Shown here in pieces: positions 57,929-64,000 of a stretch of 64,000 nt of DNA. The notes below the pieces were generated by a model. The model was not told where the DNA came from. It did not search any database and saw only the letters and a list, made by a program, of their open reading frames with translations. Origin of the DNA: UBA6115 sp050953005. Its GTDB lineage: Bacteria; Bacillota; Clostridia; Christensenellales; Aristaeellaceae. The stretch spans positions 1-64,000 of the forward strand of contig JBMNLV010000013.1 in the NCBI GenBank assembly GCA_050953005.1, written 5' to 3'. Numbering within the stretch: the stretch's first letter is position 1; every line of letters begins with the position of its first letter. A program made the translations under genes and the position numbers.

Positions 57929-58372
57929 ATGATACATCTTCTCGCGTTCGTGGCGCTGGGTACGGTTGTCTGCGACCTTGCGCTCAAACTGGTTCCCCTG
58001 GGCGAACAGCGTGTGCTGCTGCCCGGTGTGCTGGGGCTGGCTTACGCGCAAAACCGCGGCGTGGCCTTTGGCCTGCTGAACCAAAGCCCCCTTGTCAGTC
58101 TGCTGGTCTCCCTGGCGCTGGTGCTGCTGGGCGGCGCCTGCGCGCGCGGGCTGCGCCTTACGCGCCCGGAGGCGCTGGGCGCGGGCCTGATGCTGGGCGG
58201 CGCGCTGGGCAACCTGACGGACCGCGCGCTGCATGGCGCGGTCAGCGATTACCTGCAGCTGCTGCTGTTCCGTTTTCCGCTGTTCAACCTGGCCGACGCC
58301 TGCCTGACCCTGGGGGCCCTGCTGCTGGCGCTTTGCGCGCTGCTGCCGGGCGGGAAGGCGCGCCATGTCTGA
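57929..58372 (+). CDS. lspA: Lipoprotein signal peptidase (signal peptidase II)
   Basis: 147 residues with four membrane helices. The catalytic aspartates are recognisable in GGALGNLTDRALHGAVSDYLQ and FNLADACLTLGA, and QNRGVAFGL is the third conserved block. It cleaves prolipoproteins before the lipid-modified Cys. The end overlaps the pseudouridine synthase start by 8 bases. Its presence shows that lipoproteins are made, although the binding proteins seen in this window lack lipoboxes. Confidence 0.92.
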   Translation: MIHLLAFVALGTVVCDLALKLVPLGEQRVLLPGVLGLAYAQNRGVAFGLLNQSPLVSLLVSLALVLLGGACARGLRLTRPEALGAGLMLGGALGNLTDRALHGAVSDYLQLLLFRFPLFNLADACLTLGALLLALCALLPGGKARHV

Positions 58373-59276
58373 GATTCGCGCGAGGGGCAGCGGAGAACGC
58401 CTGGATGTGCTGTTGGCCGCGCAGGGCCTCAGCCGCTCCCAGGCGGCCCGGCTGATCCGGGAGGGCCGGGCGCGCGTCAAGGGGATTGTGGTGACAAAGC
58501 CATCTTTTATCCCAAATATCGGGGATGAAGTGGTGTTGAACCGGCCGGAACCCCTGAAATCCGAGGCGCAGGCGGAGGACATTCCTATCTGCGTGCTGTA
58601 TGAGGATGAGGCGCTGGCGGTTGTTGACAAGCCGGCCGGGCTGGTGGTGCATCCCGCGGCGGGCAAGCCTGACGGCACCCTGGTCAACGCGCTGCTGTTC
58701 CACCTTGACAGCCTGTCGGGCATCGGCGGGCAAAAACGCCCGGGCATCGTTCACAGGCTGGACAAGGACACCTCGGGGCTGATGCTCATCGCCAAGAACG
58801 ACCGCGCCCACCTGGCGCTGTCCCGCGCGCTGGCGCAGCGGGAGATCAAAAAGCACTACCTGGCGGTGGTCGCCGGGCAGATGAAGGAAGCTGCGGGGTT
58901 CTATGACGGCCCCATCGCCAGAAGCCCCCGGGACCGCAAGAAAATGGCTGTGGTGCCCGGCGGGCGGGACGCGCTGACCCATTGGCGGCTGGTGCGCCAG
59001 GATGAAAAAAGCGCGCTGGTGCTCATTCGCTTGGTCACCGGGCGCACCCACCAGATCCGCGTGCATTTTTCAAACGCCCACCACCCGGTGATGGGCGACC
59101 CGATCTATGGCCACAAGGGCCTGCCGGCCGCGCCGCGGCTGATGCTGCACGCCTGCGCCCTGGGCTTCACTCATCCCGTGACCCAGGAGCCCATGGTTTT
59201 CACCGCCATGCCGGAGGCTGCCTTTGGCGTGACGGATGAGGATACACTAAAAGGGCTCTGTGAAAGCCCTTTATAA
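58365..59276 (+). CDS. RluA-family pseudouridine synthase (RluD-like)
   Basis: 303 residues. N-terminal S4 RNA-binding domain (RLDVLLAAQGLSRSQAARLIREGRARVKG, residues ~10-45) followed by the catalytic domain with GIVHRLDKDTSGLMLIAKN, where the Asp is the catalytic residue, and TGRTHQIRVHFSNAHHPVMGDPIYG. It isomerises uridines in rRNA. The lspA-rluD order with overlap is a common Bacillota arrangement. Confidence 0.92.
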   Translation: MSEIRARGSGERLDVLLAAQGLSRSQAARLIREGRARVKGIVVTKPSFIPNIGDEVVLNRPEPLKSEAQAEDIPICVLYEDEALAVVDKPAGLVVHPAAGKPDGTLVNALLFHLDSLSGIGGQKRPGIVHRLDKDTSGLMLIAKNDRAHLALSRALAQREIKKHYLAVVAGQMKEAAGFYDGPIARSPRDRKKMAVVPGGRDALTHWRLVRQDEKSALVLIRLVTGRTHQIRVHFSNAHHPVMGDPIYGHKGLPAAPRLMLHACALGFTHPVTQEPMVFTAMPEAAFGVTDEDTLKGLCESPL

Positions 59277-59307
59277 TATGATTATTTGTGGGATTTGGCA
59301 GTATCTG

Positions 59308-60102
59308 TCAACCCAGCATCATGCGGTCGCTGACCAGCTCCTCGCCTGAACGCAGGGAGAACATCTGCACGAGCTGTTCGACAGTCAGGCTTTTTTTCTC
59401 CTTGCCTTTCACATCCAGAATAATCCTGCCCTGGCTCATCATGATCAGGCGGTTGCCGTGCTGAATGGCATCGCGCATGTTGTGGGTGACCATGAGGCAG
59501 GTCAGGTTCATGCTGGAGATAAAGTGGTCGGACAGCTCCAGCACCTTGCGCGCGGTCTTGGGGTCCAGGGCCGCGGTGTGCTCGTCCAGCAGCAGCAGCT
59601 TGGGCGTCTTGAGGATGGCCATCAGCAGGGTCAGCGCCTGGCGCTGGCCGCCGGAGAGCATGCGCACCTTGGTGGACATGCGATCCTGAAGATCCAGGTC
59701 CAGCTCGGCCAGGCGCTGGTGGAACAGGACTTTATCCTGGGCGCTCACGCCCCAGGCCAACCCCCGGGGCTTGCCCCGGAGAGCGGCCATGGCCAGGTTT
59801 TCCTGGATTTCCATGTCTGCGGCGGTGCCCATGAGGGGATCCTGAAACACCCGGCCCAGGTCAGCTGCCCGGCGGTGCTCCGGCAGGTGGTCAATGCGCT
59901 GGCCGTCCAGGAAAATGCTCCCGCTGTCCTGGCGGTGCACCCCGGAAACAACATTGAGCAGGGTGGACTTGCCCGCGCCGTTTCCGCCGATGAGGGTGAC
60001 AAAATCTCCCGGCAAGAGATGCAGGTTGATGTTGTCCAGGGCAAGCCGGGCGTTGATGGTGCCCGGGCTGAACGTCTTGTTCAAGCCGGTGATCTGAAGC
60101 AT
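59308..60102 (-). CDS. ABC transporter ATPase (TrpZ-like, amino-acid-type importer)
   Basis: 264 residues with Walker A GGNGAGKST, signature LSGGQRQ and Walker B LLLLDEHTAALDP, where the usual Asp-Glu-Pro is Asp-Glu-His. LIMMSQGRIILDVKGKEK near the end. It follows the permease start by 2 bases and completes an SBP-permease-ATPase operon under a T-box leader. Homologous systems (TrpXYZ) import aromatic amino acids or precursors. Confidence 0.88.
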   Translation of the reverse strand: MLQITGLNKTFSPGTINARLALDNINLHLLPGDFVTLIGGNGAGKSTLLNVVSGVHRQDSGSIFLDGQRIDHLPEHRRAADLGRVFQDPLMGTAADMEIQENLAMAALRGKPRGLAWGVSAQDKVLFHQRLAELDLDLQDRMSTKVRMLSGGQRQALTLLMAILKTPKLLLLDEHTAALDPKTARKVLELSDHFISSMNLTCLMVTHNMRDAIQHGNRLIMMSQGRIILDVKGKEKKSLTVEQLVQMFSLRSGEELVSDRMMLG

Positions 60103-60104
60103 GG

Positions 60105-61001
60105 CTACTTCCCTCCCCTGGCGCTGGCGCCGTTCTTCTCCCAGATGGTTTTTAAGCGGGGCAGGGACAGGGCCAGGGCTACGGTGATGGCGGTGAAGAG
60201 CTTCAGGTCATCGGCGGGCATGCCCATGCGCAGCACAAGGGCGATGATCAGCCGGTAGGTGATGGCGCCCACGATCAGGGAGATGAGCCGCGCCAGGAAG
60301 TGCCGCTGGCCCATGATGACCTCGCCGATGATCAGAGAGGCCAGGCCAATCACAATGGCGCCGATGCCCATTTGCACATCGGCAAAGCCCTGGTCCTGGG
60401 CGATGAGGCCCCCTGAGAGCGCCACCAGGGCGTTGGCCAGCATGAGCCCCAGGATCAGGGTGGTGTCGGTGTTCACCCCCTGGGCCCTGACCATGTGCGG
60501 GTTGTTGCCGGTGGCCCGGATAGCGCTGCCTATCTGGGTGCCGAAGAACCAATAGAGCAAAAAGGCCAGGCCCAGGGCGAGGACGCTGCTCAAAAGGATC
60601 GTGGCCAGCGATTTATTCAGGCCCAGCAGCCCGCCTACCAGGGAGAAGGCGGTTGGGATACGCAACAGGGGCAGGTTGGCCACGCCCATGATTTTCAGGT
60701 TGACGGAATACAGGGCAATCATGGTGAGGATGCCGGAAAGCAGGGCCGGGATGCGCAGCTTGGTGTGCAGAAGGCCGGTGACCAGCCCTGCCAGCGCGCC
60801 CGCCACCAGACAGAAGAGCAGGGACAGGTAGGGGTTCAGGCCCCGGCCCATCAGGCTGGCGCAGACCGCGGCCCCCAGGGTGATGCTGCCCTCAACGGAC
60901 AGGTCTGCCACATCCAAGACCCGGTAGGAGATATAGACTCCCATGGTCATAACGGACCAGATCAGGCCAAGGGACAGGGCGTTCAGCAGTATATATTCCA
61001 T
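60105..61001 (-). CDS. ABC transporter permease (TrpY-like, BPD_transp_2)
   Basis: 298 residues, eight or nine membrane helices. SLGLIWSVMTMGVYISYRVLDVADLSVEGSITLGAAVCA is the family opening; GTQIGSAIRATGNNPHMVRAQGVNTDTTLILGLMLANALVALSGGLIAQDQGFADVQMG is the core. It is close to the LivH/RbsC-type superfamily but belongs to the tryptophan-type branch. Middle gene of the T-box operon. Confidence 0.88.
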   Translation of the reverse strand: MEYILLNALSLGLIWSVMTMGVYISYRVLDVADLSVEGSITLGAAVCASLMGRGLNPYLSLLFCLVAGALAGLVTGLLHTKLRIPALLSGILTMIALYSVNLKIMGVANLPLLRIPTAFSLVGGLLGLNKSLATILLSSVLALGLAFLLYWFFGTQIGSAIRATGNNPHMVRAQGVNTDTTLILGLMLANALVALSGGLIAQDQGFADVQMGIGAIVIGLASLIIGEVIMGQRHFLARLISLIVGAITYRLIIALVLRMGMPADDLKLFTAITVALALSLPRLKTIWEKNGASARGGK

Positions 61002-61058
61002 GGTCTTCCTTTACTGCCCCGCCCCAAGCGGGGCGGGGCGATGGTTAATGGGGATGCG

Positions 61059-62033
61059 TCAGAAGGACTGGGCAAATGGCAGCAGGTCCTCCGGAATCTC
61101 AAGGCCAATGGCCTCGCAGTAGCTTTTGTTGATCAGGTACTCAAACTCCGTCTGGCTCTGGATGGGCATGGCGGATACCTTGGCCTTGCCCTGGAGCAGC
61201 TGAGCCGCCATGTGGCCGGTCTGTTCCCCCAGGCGGAAGTAATTGATGCCCAGGGTGAAGGTGCCGCCGGAGCGCACCTGGCCCTCCTCGCCGCAGGCTA
61301 CCGGGATCCCCTTGTCCTGGGCGGCCTGGGCCACCAGGGGCATGGAGGAGGCAATGATGTTGTCCGTAGGCACATAGATGGCGTCTACCTGATCAAGGAG
61401 ACTTGTGACAGCCTGCTGGACATCATTGGAGGTAGTAACGGTCAATTCTACCACATTGAGGGCAAGGTCTTCCAGAGCTTCCTTGGCAAGCCTGGCCTGA
61501 ATCTGGGAATTGATCTCGCTGCCGGTGTAGAGCAGGCCCACCCGCCGGGCATCCGGCACCAGGCGGTGCAGCATGGCGATCTGTTCCGCTACCGGGTTCA
61601 TGTCGGTGGTGCCCGATACGTTGAGCCCCGGGGACTCATTGCTGTTGATGAGCTTGGCCGCCACATAGTCTGTCACAGCGGTGCCCAGGATGGGGATGCT
61701 GTCCGTCCTGCCGGCCAGGGCCAGGACGGCCGGGGTGGCGATGCCCAGGGCCAGGTCCACCTTGTCGGCCACGAACATGTCCGCGATGCTGGCGCACAGA
61801 TCCTGGCTGGCCTGGCCGTTTTGATAGGAGATGCGGATGTTTTTGCTGTCCTCATAGCCCTCTTCGGCCAAAGCTTTCAAAAAGCCTTCCCGGGCCGCGT
61901 CCAGGGCGGGGTGCTGCACGAACTGCAGGATGCCCACGGACAGCTGCTTTTTGGGCTGGAACACCAGATAGCCGACCACCGCCAGCGCGAGAACCAGCAC
62001 CAGGATTATCAGTCCCTTTGTTTTCTTTTTCAT
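61059..62033 (-). CDS. ABC transporter substrate-binding protein (ABC_sub_bind family, TrpX-like)
   Basis: 324 residues, ATG at 62033 after GGAGGAAG. N-terminal membrane helix (GLIILVLVLALAVVGYLVF) with no lipobox Cys. The PF04392-type pattern is clear: VGILQFVQHPALDAAREGFLKAL, IRISYQNGQASQDLCASIADMFVADKVDLALGIATPA, VGLLYTGSEINSQIQ, DAIYVPTDNIIASSMPLV and GGTFTLGINYFRLGEQTGHMAAQLL. The upstream T-box leader implies an amino-acid-related ligand. A paralogue starts at the right window edge. Confidence 0.9.
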   Translation of the reverse strand: MKKKTKGLIILVLVLALAVVGYLVFQPKKQLSVGILQFVQHPALDAAREGFLKALAEEGYEDSKNIRISYQNGQASQDLCASIADMFVADKVDLALGIATPAVLALAGRTDSIPILGTAVTDYVAAKLINSNESPGLNVSGTTDMNPVAEQIAMLHRLVPDARRVGLLYTGSEINSQIQARLAKEALEDLALNVVELTVTTSNDVQQAVTSLLDQVDAIYVPTDNIIASSMPLVAQAAQDKGIPVACGEEGQVRSGGTFTLGINYFRLGEQTGHMAAQLLQGKAKVSAMPIQSQTEFEYLINKSYCEAIGLEIPEDLLPFAQSF

Positions 62034-62074
62034 GTTGTCTTCCTCCGTTTGCGTTAATGTCTGGCCCTTGCGGA

Positions 62075-62340
62075 AAAAAACGCCCCCTGCGCTTGCAGAG
62101 GGCGGATCTACCGCGGTACCACCTCAATTTTCTGTCAACAGACAGCTCAGCGGCAACTGACATTGCCTGCCCGGGTAACGGTGGGCTTCCGGCACAGCCT
62201 ACTGTAATTCAGCCTGCGGCTCGCGGGATGTACTCGCCGTCCTGTCCCCCTGCTGCCTTGCACCATCCGGCAGTTCTCTTGCGGGGAGCTGGGATGACTA
62301 CCTGTTCCCGGTCAACACCGTTGCAGCAATATTAAGCTTG
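62075..62340 (-). promoter_or_regulatory. T-box riboswitch with terminator, upstream of the TrpXYZ-like operon
   Basis: Minus strand: GGTGGTACCGCGG (62123-62111) is the T-box that pairs with an uncharged tRNA acceptor end. Directly after it, CGCCCTCTGC-AAGC-GCAGGGGGCG followed by T7 is the intrinsic terminator. Upstream, stem I is visible (CGGGA/TCCCG base, distal loop CTGCC...GGCAG). In its inner loop GAGTACA the codon-like TAC (Tyr) is the best specifier candidate, followed by a purine as is usual. TTGACA at 62358-62363 may be part of the promoter. Confidence 0.85.
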
Positions 62341-62483
62341 CATACAAAAAGCCTCAATGTCAAATCTGGTAGAATCCAGTGCAAATCGAGAGAAAACAAC
62401 TCAAAAACAAAAGCTCCGCACCGCGCAGGTTTTCTTGACCATGCCACGTTTGATGGGTATGATGTCGTTGTTTGGAGGTTTCT

Positions 62484-63500
62484 ATGAAGAAGCGATGGAT
62501 TCTTTTCCTGTGCGTGCTGGCGCTGTTCAGCCTGGCAGTGTCTGCGCGTGCACAGGAATATACAGCCAGCGTCATAGGAGGCGCGCTGCATCTGCGCGCG
62601 CAGGCGGACAAGGAAGCGAAATCCCTGGGCCGCTACAGGACCGGCACCAAGGTCAGCGTGCTGGCTGACGGCGAGGTTTTCTGCCGGGTTAAAACGCCCG
62701 ACGGCAAGGAAGGATACATGATGAAGGAGTTTCTGGAATTCAGCGATGGCCTGCCGCCCCGCGAGGAGCCTGACCCCGGCCCGGCGCCTGCAGCTGACCC
62801 GGTCAGGCAAAGCGCGCTCGACCGCGGCATTGATCCCTACAGGCCCATGCTGGCCCTCACCTTTGATGACGGCCCCCATCCCGATTCGCTGCTGGTTTTG
62901 GAAGCCCTGGAGGCCCATGGCGCGCGGGGCACCTTCTTCGTGCTGGGAAAGAACATCCAGGGCAATGAGGAGATCCTCAGGCGCATTGCCCAGGGCGGCC
63001 ATCAGATTGGCGCGCACTCCTGGTCCCATCCCAACCTGCGGGAGATCTCCCAGTCCGCCGTGAAATCGCAAATGACGCGCACCATGGACAAAATAATTGA
63101 AATTACCGGCCAGCAGGTCAGCATGATGCGGCCGCCCTACGGCGCTTTAAACCGCCTGTCCCGCAATACGATTGCCAAATTGGGCCTGCCGGTGATCCTG
63201 TGGTCTGTAGATTCCCTGGACTGGAAGACCCGCAGCGCCAGCAGAACCATCGACACCATCCTCTCCCAGGCCAAAAACGGGGCGATCATCCTCTGTCACG
63301 ATGTCTGGGACAGCACCGGCCGGGCGATGCAGACCGTGGTGCCTGCGCTGATCGAAAAGGGATACCAGCTGGTCACGGTGGCAGAGATGATGTCCTTTCG
63401 CAATGAGCCTTTGAAACCGGGCTGGGAATACAGCTATTTGGACATCGCGAAAATTGCGCCCGGGCTGACGCCCGCGCCGCAGGACACGCCGGCGCCCTGA
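62484..63500 (+). CDS. Secreted polysaccharide deacetylase with SH3-like domain
   Basis: 338 residues from the ATG at 62484 (GGAGGT upstream). Signal peptide (MKKRWILFLCVLALFSLAVSARA). Residues ~25-85 form a bacterial SH3-like domain (LHLRAQADKEAKSLGRYRTGTKVSVLADG) that may bind the cell wall. Residues ~115-300 form the NodB domain with its five motifs: TFDDGPHP (catalytic Asp and metal Asp), HSWSHPNL (metal His), RPPYG, WSVDSLDWK and ILCHD. It probably deacetylates peptidoglycan N-acetylglucosamine or another N-acetyl polysaccharide. Confidence 0.92.
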   Translation: MKKRWILFLCVLALFSLAVSARAQEYTASVIGGALHLRAQADKEAKSLGRYRTGTKVSVLADGEVFCRVKTPDGKEGYMMKEFLEFSDGLPPREEPDPGPAPAADPVRQSALDRGIDPYRPMLALTFDDGPHPDSLLVLEALEAHGARGTFFVLGKNIQGNEEILRRIAQGGHQIGAHSWSHPNLREISQSAVKSQMTRTMDKIIEITGQQVSMMRPPYGALNRLSRNTIAKLGLPVILWSVDSLDWKTRSASRTIDTILSQAKNGAIILCHDVWDSTGRAMQTVVPALIEKGYQLVTVAEMMSFRNEPLKPGWEYSYLDIAKIAPGLTPAPQDTPAP

Positions 63501-63524
63501 ACGGAGCGGTGAACGGGGAAAGCA

Positions 63525-63684
63525 ATACTGATTCCAATCTTCATTGCATCGTCGCGCCGGATCTTTGATCGCCCTGCTGCGTCAGTCAACCTCAACGCAG
63601 CTAAAGCTACGCCGTCGGTTTCCTTCCTTGCGGGACAATTAAATCCCTCGCCGCTTTGGATGCAATAAAGCTTTACATCGGTAT
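63525..63684 (+). repeat. Repeat family B, copy 4 (most complete)
   Basis: 160 bases. The left end ATACTGATTCCAATCTTCAT and the right end GATGCAATAAAGCTTTACAT then CGGTAT form ~26-base imperfect terminal inverted repeats. The interior contains CGTCGCGCCGG and ACGCAGCTAAAGCTACG. It lies between a deacetylase gene and a binding-protein gene, 24 bases after the former. Confidence 0.85.
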
Positions 63685-63687
63685 AAG

Positions 63688-63723
63688 ACAGGCTGCCGCG
63701 CTCGCTTTGGCGCGGCAGCCTGT
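63688..63723. terminator. Strong hairpin between convergent genes
   Basis: ACAGGCTGCCGCGC (63688-63701) and GCGCGGCAGCCTGT (63710-63723) are perfectly complementary over 14 bp around an 8-base loop. T-tracts are weak on both sides, but the position between two convergent genes supports a transcription-end role. Confidence 0.65.
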
Positions 63724-63746
63724 TAGTGATTCGGATTTTTATGCTA

Positions 63747-64000
63747 TTATTTGGGCACAGGGGTGGCCGGCATCTCCGCCTCGTAGGGCTTGAGATCCTC
63801 TGGAATCACGATGCCCATGGCGTCATTGGCGGTCTTGTTGATGTAATAATTATACTGGCTCTGGCTCTGGATGGGCATGGTGGAGACTTTCGCCCCGTCC
63901 CGCAGCACGGCCACGGCCATCTTGCCGGTCTGGTAGCCCAGCATATCATAGTCGATAGCCAGGGTGAAATTGCCGCCTGCCATGACCATGTTGCCGTCTC
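63747..64000 (-). CDS. ABC transporter substrate-binding protein, partial (ABC_sub_bind family)
   Basis: Only the C-terminal ~84 residues lie in the window; the gene runs off the right edge. GGNFTLAIDYDMLGYQTGKMAVAVL and MPIQSQSQYNYYINKTANDAMGIVIPEDL match the same segment of the TrpX-like protein at 61059-62033 closely, so it is a paralogue of that binding protein. It is probably part of a second uptake system or a tandem copy. Confidence 0.85.
   Translation of the reverse strand, partial: DGNMVMAGGNFTLAIDYDMLGYQTGKMAVAVLRDGAKVSTMPIQSQSQYNYYINKTANDAMGIVIPEDLKPYEAEMPATPVPK

Noticed and set aside
60495..62057. 520-codon plus-strand frame
   Set aside because: Antisense to the T-box-controlled transporter genes; Gly/His/Gln-rich shadow of GC-rich codons.

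Overview
The window looks like chromosome of a Clostridia-class Bacillota. The evidence is the 16S rRNA sequence, GGAGG-type ribosome binding sites, consensus sigma-A promoters, a T-box leader, a PadR regulator with a DUF1700/DUF4097 partner, and dockerin-tailed secreted proteins. The backbone is GC-rich. Two stretches are visibly AT-rich and look acquired: one nuclease gene (22.6-23.8 kb) and a catabolic island (about 48.3-57.3 kb). I cannot name the genus.

Layout. 0-6.7 kb: three secreted minus-strand proteins, two with BspA-type leucine-rich repeats and one with seven Ig-like modules; two end in type I dockerins. 6.8-8.7 kb: DUF1700/DUF4097 protein plus PadR regulator with a palindrome in its promoter spacer. 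8.9-10.7 kb: two oxidoreductases. 10.8-14.6 kb: ribose-type ABC importer behind a perfect promoter. 14.8-20.5 kb: rRNA operon 16S-23S-5S plus tRNA-Asn, with an insertion in the 23S rRNA. 20.6-26.9 kb: minus-strand cluster of two predicted nucleases, a WYL regulator and an AAA+ ATPase, possibly a defence locus. 28.2-34.8 kb: sugar operon with ABC importer, isomerase, FGGY kinase and class II aldolase. 34.8-37.4 kb: permease remnant, two small repeats and an IS110/IS1111-type insertion sequence. 37.5-41.4 kb: small accessory genes (membrane proteins, radical SAM, GNAT, FRG). 41.6-46.3 kb: murA, J-domain protein, YgjP-like protease and NfnAB. 46.5-48.2 kb: MsrA-rhodanese and an IS66 remnant. 48.3-57.3 kb: AT-rich island. 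57.4-59.3 kb: second IS66 remnant, lspA and an RluA-type synthase. 59.3-62.3 kb: T-box-controlled amino-acid-type ABC transporter. 62.5-64 kb: polysaccharide deacetylase and a partial binding protein.

The most interesting system is the island. A sugar-phosphate-isomerase-like TIM barrel is followed at once by a DUF6379-type small subunit, the composition of the two-subunit C-glycoside deglycosidases. Beside them are a sugar ABC importer and a Gfo/Idh/MocA oxidoreductase suited to the 3-oxidation step. All sit behind an AraC regulator fused to a GH39-like domain that has lost its acid/base glutamate. I infer a C-glycoside (or 3-keto-glycoside) uptake and cleavage locus, bracketed by IS66 fragments.

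Two families of ~160-bp repeats with inverted ends (both starting ATACTGA) are scattered through the window. One copy hosts the IS1111-like element and another marks the end of a leucine-rich-repeat gene that lacks its dockerin. Several otherwise intact genes carry single-base frameshifts, so either local gene decay or uncorrected long-read indels must be kept in mind.
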